The position numbers and the translations under genes are program-made. A DNA stretch of 64,000 nucleotides, taken from NCBI GenBank assembly GCA_026120035.1, contig JALRME010000020.1, positions 186,001-250,000 on the forward strand, in the 5' to 3' direction. Positions within the stretch are counted from its first letter, which is position 1. Each line of letters opens with the position of its first letter. Source of the stretch: Coleophoma eucalyptorum (lineage: Eukaryota > Ascomycota > Leotiomycetes > Helotiales > Dermateaceae). Shown here in pieces: positions 36,670 through 46,564 of the stretch. Below the pieces are notes generated by a model. The model saw only the letters and a program-made list of their open reading frames with translations, made no database searches and had not been told where the DNA came from.

Positions 36670-38511
36670 TCAACTACACTTAATTGCAACGTTACTTGTC
36701 GCTCCACTGGCTGTACCATCCTCCAAATCTTGTATTCTCGTAACATCTTTGGCAGCACCATGCGATCCATCAAAGTCAACATCATCCAATACAATCTCTC
36801 CACGCTTCGAAGCCTCCAACCTCGCTCTCTTAAGCTTTCTCGTTTCAATCTCTACATCATTTGTCACCCACCACGTGGTAATATTTGTAAGAATCGCCAT
36901 GCCCACCATAGCCATAGCGACTCCAAACGACGTCTGGTACCTTGGCGCGTATTTCGATCGGAAAATCTGTGGACCGATAGCACCACCAATCTGGCCGTAA
37001 CTATTGACAAATCCGATGGAGAAGGCAGACCCAGTGGCTTTGGAGGTTGTCTGCACTCTCCACGGCCACATCATTGGATACCAGGAGGATGCAAGTGAAG
37101 TTGCAAGGATGGACGCTGCGTAAACACCGCCAGTGTTCGGAAAAGTGACAAGAACACTATAGCATGCTAGGATGACGATCATGAAAGTAAGTGGGAAAAG
37201 TGGCCGTGGGAGACGAGCCGTGTCCGCCCAGATGCCAAATACAGCGATAATTCCAATTGTTAAGATGGCGGTTGGGATGTTCAGGAGTTGACTTCGTGCA
37301 ATGGTCGTGAACCCCAAGTCGGCAGTAACTGTTGGAAGATAGAATTGAAGACCAGTGGTTCCAACGGTGAAGAAAGCCCAGCAAAATGTAAACAGCCATG
37401 TCTTGACATCCTTCATGACTTCCCCAATTTCCCTCAGATTGAAGTTAGCTTCTTTAGATAAAGGAGAGTTGCCGGGTAGTCGAGCTTCGATGAAAGCTTT
37501 CTCGTCTGCCGTAAGCCACTTTGCTTGTGGCGGGACTATGAGAGAAGTTAGTTTAAAATTACCGATATTGAGAAATGTAAGGGTCTCACAATCTGGCAAT
37601 AGAAAGAAGATGGCTATTCCAATGATTATTGTAAGAATTCCTTCCACGAGAAACATCCTTTGCAAAAACAAATTAGGTCATGGCCAGCAAGTAAGACATC
37701 CGCTAAACTTACCACTGCCACCCTGAAAGACCTCCCTTGCCTGAAATCCCGTTAAAAGCAAACGCAAATACACCGCTAATGACCATGCTGAAATTACCAA
37801 GCATGTAGAAGTACAAAAGTCGGCGGGCCATTTCGTCAGGCCGATACCAGTAGCAAAGCTGCAGAATTACACCCGGGAACATCCCAGCTTCCATGAGCCC
37901 AAGGAAGAAGCGTACAGCGTATAGCCCTTGAGAATTTTTGACGGCTGCATGGCGGCAAGTGACGACACCCCAGCTGACCATGATGCGAGAAAGCCACCTG
38001 GAAGGTAAGAGACGTTTGAGAAAGAGGTTTGATGGAGCTTCGGCAATAATATACGGAATCTGAAGAGTTATTGGTTACAAAATGCAGGCTTCTGTGAAAG
38101 AATCCCTTACGTAGTAAATGGTGTTAACCAAATTATAATCATCGGAAGTCATCGCTAACTGTGTCAAGATATTTTGGTCGGTACCTCGATTCATGATACG
38201 GATGTTTGAGACCTGTATACTTATTTAGGATTCTGTCATAGTTCTGGTCGTCTTCCACAAACATTATTGGCGTCCAGATTCTTCATCAGGAACATAAGCG
38301 CACATAATGGCATAATATGCCAATCTATGCGCCGGAGCAACTTCTTTTACTGCTCGGTGGTAAGGAGTGCTCGTGCTCGCATTCGCTCTGCTTCGAAGCC
38401 ATGGACGGCAGCGAAAGATTCATCGTCAAGGACTTGACCACGTTTCGCAAAGTGAAGCTTATCTGCCGTTTCTTGGACCACTATGGCCGTTGGGGTATCC
38501 TTAGACGACAT
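36670..38511 (-). pseudogene. DAL5/TNA1-type MFS transporter with one in-frame stop
   Basis: An ACS-family permease of about 500 codons that is complete except for a TAA at codon 55 (38347-38349). The ATG at 38511 opens MSSKDTPTAIVVQETADKLH and reads to RMRARALLTTEQ. The stop is followed, still in frame, by KKLLRRIDWHIMPLCALMFL, the expected entry to helix 1. Downstream, all introns splice cleanly: VSNIRIMNRGT, IPYIIAEAPSNLFLKR, FFLGLMEAGMFPGVILQLCY, YRPDEMARRLL, GWQW to MFLVEGILT, and SLASSWYPMMWPWRVQTTSK. A 54-nt intron at 37536-37589 has no stop and can be read through. No other lesion was found. Translation from the Met at codon 67 would keep helix 1, so some activity is possible. A sequencing or strain-specific change must be considered. 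It diverges from the oxygenase gene. Confidence 0.72.
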
Positions 38512-39156
38512 TGTGAAAGAAAGTAATAATGTGAACCGTTAAATTTTCTCTGCTTCAGCACCCACCCGCCATTGGGGAATCGAGACAAGAAATAGTAAGA
38601 TTTTCTCTATTAGAAGACCTATAGGAGATATCGGCAGTAAGGCGTGGTCGATTGTCCCCATACAGGGCTTCCACCGCAACCATGAACTAGTCCACCGTTA
38701 AGTGGGAATTAACGGAGAAGTTGGTTGTATCCAGCAAGAGCAGCGTTGAATTTAAGCCTGTCAGCCATCAAAGCTGCAAATTCGCCATAGTTCATCCTAT
38801 AGGTAATTATACAAAGATGGGGTAACTAAATGGTAATGTTCAGTGTATCGGCAAGACAATATGTCGTTCTGCTGGGATTTTATGGTGCAAGAGGTGCATA
38901 AATCTCGTCATTGGCGATCGATGAGTATGCCGCTGACAAAGGAGGGGGGTAAGAATAAGACGGATTTAACAACCTATGAAAGGCTTCTAAACCAGTATAG
39001 CATAAATATTTAATGATAGCTAATCATTGTATGATGCCCTGAGCAGCTTACCTATAAAAGCGTCGCTTGATGCAGAATATTATCGACATTTCACAAGCGA
39101 GTACCTACCTAGAATCACCACACTACTACAAACACAGAGATTGATTCGTCCTCGCT
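38512..39156. other. divergent promoter region
   Basis: 645 bp between the broken permease (-) and the 2OG oxygenase (+). I see no gene. It is AT-rich near 38990-39030 and probably holds both promoters. Confidence 0.5.
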
Positions 39157-40421
39157 ATGGCACAGGTTCTACCAGCACAAGCAGGCCTACCGCGACCGCT
39201 TCATTACGAACAGGTAGCTGAAACCAAACATGATCGTAAGAGAATTATGCCATCGTGAAGTCTTAACATTGCTAACAGGTAACTAGTCGATTGGGCAGAC
39301 TTAGTTACCATTGATTTATCCAAATTTGATTCCCCCAAGGGCAAAGAGGAATTGGCAAAGCAGTTGTTCAATGCAATCCAGCAGATCGGTATGTCATAAT
39401 GAGCACCACAAGTGGTAAATAGCTCTAAACGATACCATATAGGCTTTTTCTATATTATCAATTTCGGATTGAATCAGGAGGAAGTTGACAACCAATTTGC
39501 CATTGGGAAGGAGTTTTTCAACCTCACAACAGAAGAAAAATTGAAATACCGCGCAGATTTGGAGAACGGCGGTTACAATGGTTATAAGCCTAGAGGCCTT
39601 CGCGAGATTGTGCCAGGCAAATTTGACGTGCGTCCAGAGCGTACTTGTTCGTCTTTAGGGAGGAGCTAATTGAAGGGCAGAATACTGAGATCTATAATAT
39701 TCCCAAGTTTATTCCAGAGTATACACGGCCTCATCCAGAGGTTATCAAGGAGAACTGGGCTGAAATCCAAAAGTTCGGTCAACATATCAATGATGAGATC
39801 GTCAGGAAACTGCTTGTCCTGTTTGCCATCATCCTCGAGCTGCCAGAAGATTACTTCTTGGGCCTTCATCGATACACTGAGAAATCAGATTGTCACTTAC
39901 GGTATATGAAATACCATCATCGTGAACCAGAGGAGAATAAGGAGCTGGGCAATGTCTGGGTAAAAGGACATACCGACTTCGGTAGTGTAACGCTTTTATT
40001 TAGACAGCCAGTTGCAGCACTCCAGGTCCGCACGCCACAAGAGACTTGGAAATGGGTAAAGCCATACCCTGGAAGTATAACCGTCAACATTGCGGATTCT
40101 TTGTCGTTTCTTACCAATGGATTTCTGAAGAGTAGTATTCACCGAGTCGTAGCTCCACCGCCAGATCAGGCACATCTGGATCGCATTGGCGTGTTGTACT
40201 TTGTAAGACCGGAGGACAAACTCCCACTTATCCCAGTAGATAGTCCTGTGCTGGAGCGATTGGGGTTGAAAGAGACGGATCAAAGTGATAACGGAGAGGT
40301 TGTAACCGCTGGGGAGTGGGTCAAGGCACGCGTCGCTGGTAATGTAAGTGGAAAGAATGGCTCCAGAGATGCAGGAGACCATGAGGTGATCAAAGGCAAA
40401 AAGGCAAAGTATTATGATTAA
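39157..40421 (+). CDS. 2-oxoglutarate/Fe(II)-dependent oxygenase (IPNS-like)
   Basis: A non-haem iron oxygenase of the isopenicillin-N-synthase-like group, expected to hydroxylate, desaturate or ring-modify a small molecule using O2 and 2-oxoglutarate. Four exons (39157-39235, 39287-39388, 39443-39627, 39681-40421) give 368 aa. The N-terminal DIOX_N part contains DWADLVTIDLSKF and AIQQIGFFYIINFG. The iron ligands are visible in KGHTDFGSVTLL (H-x-D) and SSIHRVVAPP (distal His), and the 2-oxoglutarate Arg is probably in LDRIGVLYFVRP. LRYMKYHHREPEE before the first His is typical of fungal members. The third splice (39628-39680) joins PGKFD to NTEIYNIPKF; reading through it gives an early stop. 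The C-terminal 60 residues are Gly/Lys-rich and lack similarity. The substrate is unknown. The gene is followed by a cupin gene on the same strand. Confidence 0.88.
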
Positions 40422-40932
40422 AACCCGAGTATCCATCACTTATTCAGTATGTATTCCTAGATGAAAATGGAGGATAAATTTATGGAGTAATCTACTTCCC
40501 ATAAACAAATCATTTTTCATAGTCTGATGGCTAAGCAAATAGTATATGCTCTGTCGATGACTCCAGCCATTTTTAGTTCATTATAGGGAGTACGCAGCAG
40601 TCGGCATGTGAAGAGTACATGACAGCTGCCGACTACTGATGAGTCTCCAAGAGTGGGAGTGGGATTTAAACTCAACGTGAAGTAGATGCCGCAAATAGTG
40701 GAAACTAGAGCGACACGGGGGATAAACTGCTTTATTCGCTACAAGCTACAAGGCTTACAACCTCGGCCAGCAGTATCACGTCATTTTGCCCCGACATTAT
40801 CTGATTGAGCGGACACACTCCTGAGTATGAATTAAGGCGTGACGCTTTTGGTAAAGGAAAGACATATAAGCCTTTCTAGCTTTCTCCGATATTTCAACTC
40901 TATCTGGGTACTGTATCTCTAAATCACGAATA
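40422..40932. other. promoter spacer of the cupin gene
   Basis: 511 bp between the oxygenase and cupin genes. A CATATAA at 40863-40869 lies 64 bp before the cupin ATG and may act as its TATA element. I see nothing else. Confidence 0.45.
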
Positions 40933-41559
40933 ATGGCCGAATTACCTGTAGATGCCCCAGCTCCAGCCTCGGCTTCCGTCGATCAATGGAAGCACGATGG
41001 CGTACAAGTCATTTCTGGTGACAATCTTGATACCAACACTGCCCAAACTCCTGGTATGTGATGATACCGTGACATGATTGAAGCTAAGTATGCTGAATAT
41101 CACGAATCAATAGGCATGAATCGCGCCGCTGCAATCACGCTTGCCCGAGCGGGTGCCAAAAAGCTGTGGGCTGGCACGGTCACGATTCATCCAAATGCCA
41201 AAACGGGAGCCCACCACCATGGGCACCTTGAGTCCGTTATCTATGTCGTTAAGGGCAAGGCGCGGATGAGATGGGGAGAGAAGCTGGAGTTTACAGCTGA
41301 AGCTGGACCCGGTGACTTCATTTTCGTACCGCCGTACGTGCCCCACCAGGAGATCAACGCGCTTGAGGATGAGAGCTTGGAGTGCGTATTGGTTAGGAGC
41401 GATGGAGAAGCAGTTGCGGTAAATCTACCAGATCTGAAGCCAGTGGAAGAGCCTGAGAATGTCAAATGGATCGACCCTACGCATGCAAATCTGCCTGATC
41501 ATCACCATCATCACCATGACCACGACCATAGCCATGATCATGCTCATGATCATGAATAG
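40933..41559 (+). CDS. cupin protein with a His/Asp-rich C-terminal tail
   Basis: A small single-domain cupin, 188 aa, from two exons (40933-41053 and 41114-41559). The first cupin motif holds the metal ligands in GAHHHGHLESVIYVVKGKAR, and the second is AGPGDFIFVPPYVPHQEINA, with the fourth ligand His in VPHQE. Together they make a complete metal site in a beta-barrel, so an enzyme (dioxygenase, isomerase or epimerase type) rather than a storage protein is likely. The exon 1 product is Pro/Ala/Ser-rich without a secretion signal. After about residue 168 the protein ends in a run of His and Asp with six His in a row, a plausible metal-chelating tail. Similar bacterial tails occur on metal-handling proteins, but here it follows a cupin, and its role is unknown. 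It lies between two oxygenase genes. Confidence 0.88.
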
Positions 41560-41966
41560 GTAGACTATAGGAAAGAATAAAAAATGACTTAGCAAGGAAG
41601 AGCCTAACATATGCCTGTGCCAATAATAGTAAGCATTACACTCATGAAAACAGGATACTATCTTCAATATAAGATGAGCAGGAAGTGCATACTTATTTTA
41701 TATACTCTACATTATTACTCCTCTGGTAGCTTTAAGGACTCCTGTTTCTGTCAATGAACTTCTCCTAGGCTTCTGATACTGCAAAGAGCTCTACTAAGAG
41801 AATAGGTATGTATTAAATCACATGATCTTATGTTCTGTTACTCCACTGACAGCAATTCTAGAAGTAGTTATTGACAGATGCTTAACAGTCGAAGACAGAA
41901 ACATGAATCCACGCTATATCCAAACTAATTAAGGTCTAAATCTCTCGCGTTCCAAAATATAGTCAT

Positions 41967-42212
41967 TCACGTCATCTGATTCCGTTCTCTTACACACAAA
42001 TCTCCAAGCCTCAACAAGCCTGCCCACTCGGATTTCCCGCCCCTGTAAGCCAGCGCCACCGAATCCTTGACCCTCTCCAAAGAGCTCTCAAGTCTAGTCT
42101 CAGATGACACCCCAACTGGCGCAGTAATAAATAGACGAAGAAGCAGCTCGGATGCCGCTAAAACATCAGGTGCGGTGAGGTCACCTTTGTTGCACGTCGC
42201 AGGGTTACCGGG
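41967..42212 (-). pseudogene. protein-like open segment, possible relic C-terminus
   Basis: An 81-codon stop-free segment without its own Met reads LTAPDVLAASELLLRLFITA and ends LLRLGDLCVRERNQMT before TGA at 41967-41969. Its composition is protein-like. A preceding segment (TSRARIDSLEVEIEKLLPNL, ending near 42210) looks like a coiled linker. The intron that could join them (GTAACC...TTTTAG, 51 nt) puts them out of phase by one base. I do not recognise the family; a decayed regulator is one reading, chance is another. Confidence 0.3.
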
Positions 42213-43612
42213 TGAGCTTCAAGTTTGGTAACAACTTCTCAATTTCAACTTCGAGGGAGTCTATGCGAGCCCGTGAGGTATTGTCGCAAGGTCGGATGAG
42301 ACATAGCTTGAATACAATTGTCAAGCTCCGATCTTCGCGGGCGTGGGATGCTTTTGGAAACACAAAAAAAAGTTTGTCGAATCACTGTCGCTGTTGTCCG
42401 CGTTGTCTGTCGTAGCTGGACTTCCTTCCGGACCTATCCTCGCCAAATCATGACAATAGAATCAGCTTAAGCAGCGCCGTGAAGGTATAATATGTGCTAG
42501 TACTGCTTGACCGCCTCCGAGCGCCGAGGGTTCACTCATGGTCCTACCTGTTTGCAGCAGCAGTGTCTTGGTTGTAGAGCATGATACAGTTTGTCCAGAA
42601 GTGATATCCCGGTAGGGAATCTTAAAGTTACAGAATGCAGGCCGGCTGACCCCCACGTAGCAGCGGATCACCACTTCAACCGTTCGTCCCTTGATTCCTT
42701 CATTTTATTCCCGACGTGAACAGACTAAGTCGATGATGTAATATTGAAGGAATTTGTATTCGCTAGCTACCTAACTTACAGTTTTCGCTCTTGCTTCTGT
42801 TCAAAGTTAAAGTCAATTCACCCCCGTCCTATATAGTAACACATGAAGCTTACATCTCCAAAGCATAGTGACGGCTTATGGCGCAGCTTATTCAAGGTCA
42901 TGTACTTTGATACCCGAGCGTAACGTTGATACTATGATGAGCTTACATTTTTCGAGCTCATGAAGAGCTACGTCTATCCTGTTCTGTTGGACAGCCCTTT
43001 TATATGCAACGCTTGAACTCGTATTAATATTATCACTGACAAATTACTGGTAACAAACCTAACCCCTAAGCTATAGATTTTCCTATACTTCGCTCTCGAC
43101 TTTACTTCATCTGTTCTATTCGATGCTTGCTCTACGTGCTCTACCCGTGGAAAACTTTCATCAACTGTTTCTTGATGTTTTTCGTCGTACTAAACCACGT
43201 TGAGCAAGATGAGCTAGCCTTGAGCTTTGATGCCAGGTCATAGCTACCGATTCTACACGTGACACTTTCCAATTGCGCTCCTGAACTTCCTGGTTGCAAC
43301 AACACTTTGCAGCTCCGAGATGATAAAAAAAAGGATAGAAACTTTTCTCAATATTTTCTAAGGCAATTAATAAGACATTGAAATCATTTTGGGCCTTACA
43401 AAAGATGTGGGATTTCAAACAGTCATCGAATCTACGCAGAGTAGGTCACTCCCATCTATCGGCTCAGCTAGCCGACCAACATCGGTTACCCAATCCCGTC
43501 TTCAAGTCGTTGTTCAAGCAGGACAGTAAACCATCGGCAAGGATGCGAAGTCGGAAGATTCATGAAAGTGAGGATGTTGTCTGAAATCAGATGCTAACAT
43601 ATAACTCGCTCT

Positions 43613-43620
43613 TATAAATA
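43613..43620 (+). promoter_or_regulatory. TATA-like box of the flavin monooxygenase gene
   Basis: TATAAATA is followed by a pyrimidine-rich stretch and lies 167 bp before the ATG at 43787. It is supported by position and sequence only. Confidence 0.35.
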
Positions 43621-43786
43621 CCCTTTCTCTGCTACTTCCTCCCCTGCGCTCGATTTGTCGAGGGTTTCGTTTTTCTGCGTCTTTCCAATTTAGTCATCCA
43701 TTTCTTGGGCCCATAGACTAGACTGAGATGAAATAACTGAGTAAAATATCGACCAATAGCAGAAGGATACGTACCTCAACTGGACG

Positions 43787-45843
43787 ATGATGGCACCCAA
43801 TAAGAAAATCCACCTTAACTTCTTCGATGTCTCCTGTGTTGGAAATCATATGGGAATAGGATTATGGAAGTATGTCTCCCCTTTTTTTAATTTCCTCCGC
43901 CCTCTCGATTATTCCCCCAAGAAACCCATACACTGACTATGACCTGAAAAGAGCACCTGGAGATAACTCCCGCACCAAGAACACGGTCGAGTATTATACC
44001 TGGCTTGCAAAGCTAGCAGAGAAGGGCAAAATCACAAGTATTTTCTTCGCAGATGTATATGGAAGTATGTGTCTACCCCTTCATCCTAATCCACTACAAA
44101 ACTTTCTCTTATCACTAGACTTTTATTTCTTATTTTGCAATAGCGCAGAGATAAAGGGACTAGTAGCTAACAGAAGGGGGGAGATAGCTGAGGAAACATA
44201 TGGAGGAAATTCAGATGCATCTTTCTATGCCGGCGCCACAGTAGCGGCGATGGACCCCGTCGTCTGGGTATCAGCCATGGCCGCAGTGACGAAGAGTGTT
44301 TGCTTTGGGATCACGGGGAGTACGAGTTATCTCACTGTGAGTTCTTGCTTTTTTGATATTACCTCTACATTGTATTCTTATCCACACCTCAACTCTTCCT
44401 TGCAGAAAGAAGAACAGAAGACAGCTACGAAAGAGTTTGTGAGAGAAAAAATAGTGATTGACTTGCGTAAAAGCCTTATATCCTAGCCCGAACATGGTCA
44501 ACTCTCGACCATGCAACCAAGGGCCGCATCGCGTGGAATGTAGTTACCAGCTACGGCAGCGCAGCAGCTAAGGCGATGGGAAAGGAATCTGCCACCCCGC
44601 ATGATCAGCGGTATGATGAGGCGCATGAGTATATGGAATTGATTTACTCGTATGTCCTTTTCTCCCTTATACTTTCAACACAGTATTCCTCCTGGAGAAC
44701 GTAAAGGCCCAAGCTAACGAGTAATCTAGTTTACTCGAAGGCTCATGGGAACCAGGTGCTCAACTGTGGGATCCATCAGTTGGCGCCTATGACGCATCGA
44801 AGATCCACAAGATCACCTTCAAGGGCCAATACCACAACTCATCGGCCATCCAGCATTCCATGCCAGGGCCACAACGCACACCGGTGCTCTTCCAAGCCGG
44901 CTCTTCAAGCGCAGGCAAGAACTTCGGCGCCAAGCACGCCGAAGCGCTCTTTATCGGCGGGCGCACACCGGCCGGAGTGGCACCGTTCGTGAACGAGATG
45001 CGTGCTGCAGCTGTCAAGCACGGGCGAGATGCGAGTGAGTTGAAATTCTTCCCACAGATCACGCCAATCCTGGGACGTACGCTGGAGGAGGCGCAAGCGA
45101 AGTACGAGGGCTTTAAGAAGTTGGCGGATTGGAGGGGTGGGTTGGTCAAGTTGAGCAGCTTCCTAGGTGTCGACCTATCGCAGTTTCCGGTGGATGAGCC
45201 GTTTGATTTCGCAGCGAGTGGGGGCAACAGTCAGATCCATACGATGTTTGAGACGATCAAGAGCGTAACAAAAAATCTTGGGGAGGGAACTGTCACTCCA
45301 AGACGGCTCGGGGAGGAGTTTGCGTTTTGTGGATTTGCGAATATGCCCGTGGGCACGCCGGAGATGGTTGCAGATGTGATGGAGGAGTGGGCTAATGTGG
45401 GTGATATCGATGGCTTTAATGTTGCTTGTGAGTTCCCTTCTGCCTTTCTGCTCCACCACTCCAGTGGTAAACTAATGAATGCTTCAGATGTCTCCAACCC
45501 AGGTTCTTATGAGGACGTCGTCGAGCTCCTCGTCCCCGTCTTGCAGGAGCGCGGATTGATGTGGGAGGACTATGCTGTACCAGGTGGCACATTTCGGGAA
45601 AATCTTCATGGAAGACCAGGAAAGCCCTATATGCCAGACGAGCACACGGCAGCCAAATATCGGTATGAGAATTTGAAAGAGTGGGCAGAGATTGACGGAC
45701 ATGGGGATGTGACGATCAATAAGATGCCAAAGGAGAGTCAGGGCACAAACGGAGTTGAGGAAGCAGTTTCTGGGATGAAGGACGCGAAGATTGAGGAGAA
45801 GATAGATGACGTGAAAACTGAGCTTGCTAAAGTGCAAGCGTAA
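43787..45843 (+). CDS. FMN-dependent monooxygenase, nitrilotriacetate monooxygenase A-like
   Basis: A luciferase-like flavin monooxygenase of the NtaA/SnaA/DszA group, which uses FMNH2 and O2 to cleave C-N or C-S bonds. Six exons are predicted. Exon 1 from 43787 gives KKIHLNFFDVSCVGNHM and GLWK; the next gives TVEYYTWLAKLAEKGKITS and IFFADVYG. A junction at 44065 to 44188 (or 44164) is uncertain by eight residues. Then follow SAMAAVTKSVCFGITGSTSY, PYILARTWSTLDHATKGRIA, WNVVTSYGSAAAKAMGKE, GPQRTPVLFQAGSSSAGKNF and GGTFRENL, all typical of the family and in order. The last intron (45428-45487, 60 nt) has no stop and reads through, but removing it restores NVAYVSNPGSYEDVV. A charged tail of about 60 residues follows. 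The reductase partner is not in the window. A role in nitrogen or sulfur scavenging is plausible. Confidence 0.88.
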
Positions 45844-46564
45844 GGGAAGACGACTGAAACACCTTGACCTAAGCGAGCAAGCAAGTGATGGCATGGAGTG
45901 TAATGATCGAAGAATTCAAAGTAAACTTACCTTACCAGACTCATGGGTTGTTTTGTGCCGCCTAGCATCAGTAACTACACAGAGATATCCCTTAGAAAGC
46001 GGTTACCAGTGTGTGCACACATTTCTGCCAAACTTATAGACTCCCAGAGCAGGACAAAGAGTAATGCTAGTAAACCCAAGAGCTTTCGATTCTTTTATTA
46101 TCATCATCTTTGAATCTGTCTCGGTCATCGTCTTTCTAGTCCTTTTAACTCAGCTGATCTCAAATGCCACCGCTGAACTCCACACCCCACTGCGTGAAAC
46201 ATCAGACATAAAATCACAAAAAGCCAAAACCACTTCTCCATACTCGCTCGCTACCTCTGCAATGAAGGAATGAGAATAAAAGAAAAAGATACGAGAGGGG
46301 AGGAGGATGAAAAAGAAAATTCTGGAACTCGTCCATTTATATATCGCATGCATAATAGTAATCAAACACCAAAAGATGGAAGCCTCGCAATTGCAAAGCC
46401 AATTAAGCAAAATAGTGAACGCCATGAAGTCAATCCCATCCCAGGGCCGTACCGTAGTGCCTATTTTGAGTCGATCAAATGAATCGATTACAAGTCATGC
46501 TTCAGTCATTAACATCATGCTAGTTCCCAGACCAGATATATCCTCATCAAGCTAAGGGTCCAGT
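45844..46564. other. convergent spacer
   Basis: 721 bp between the flavin monooxygenase and otubain genes, which converge. I see no gene; small frames only. Confidence 0.5.

Larger units (their letters stand above)
41560..43786. other. 2.2-kb region with a possible gene relic
   Basis: No intact gene is present. The minus strand between about 42700 and 41967 has protein-like segments, listed separately. TATAAATA at 43613-43620 lies 167 bp before the flavin monooxygenase start. The remainder is AT-rich without visible features. Confidence 0.4.

Noticed and set aside
42462..42674. 70-codon minus-strand frame starting VIRCYVGVSRPAF
   Set aside because: No family recognised and it does not join in phase to the protein-like segments downstream; left as part of the possible relic only.
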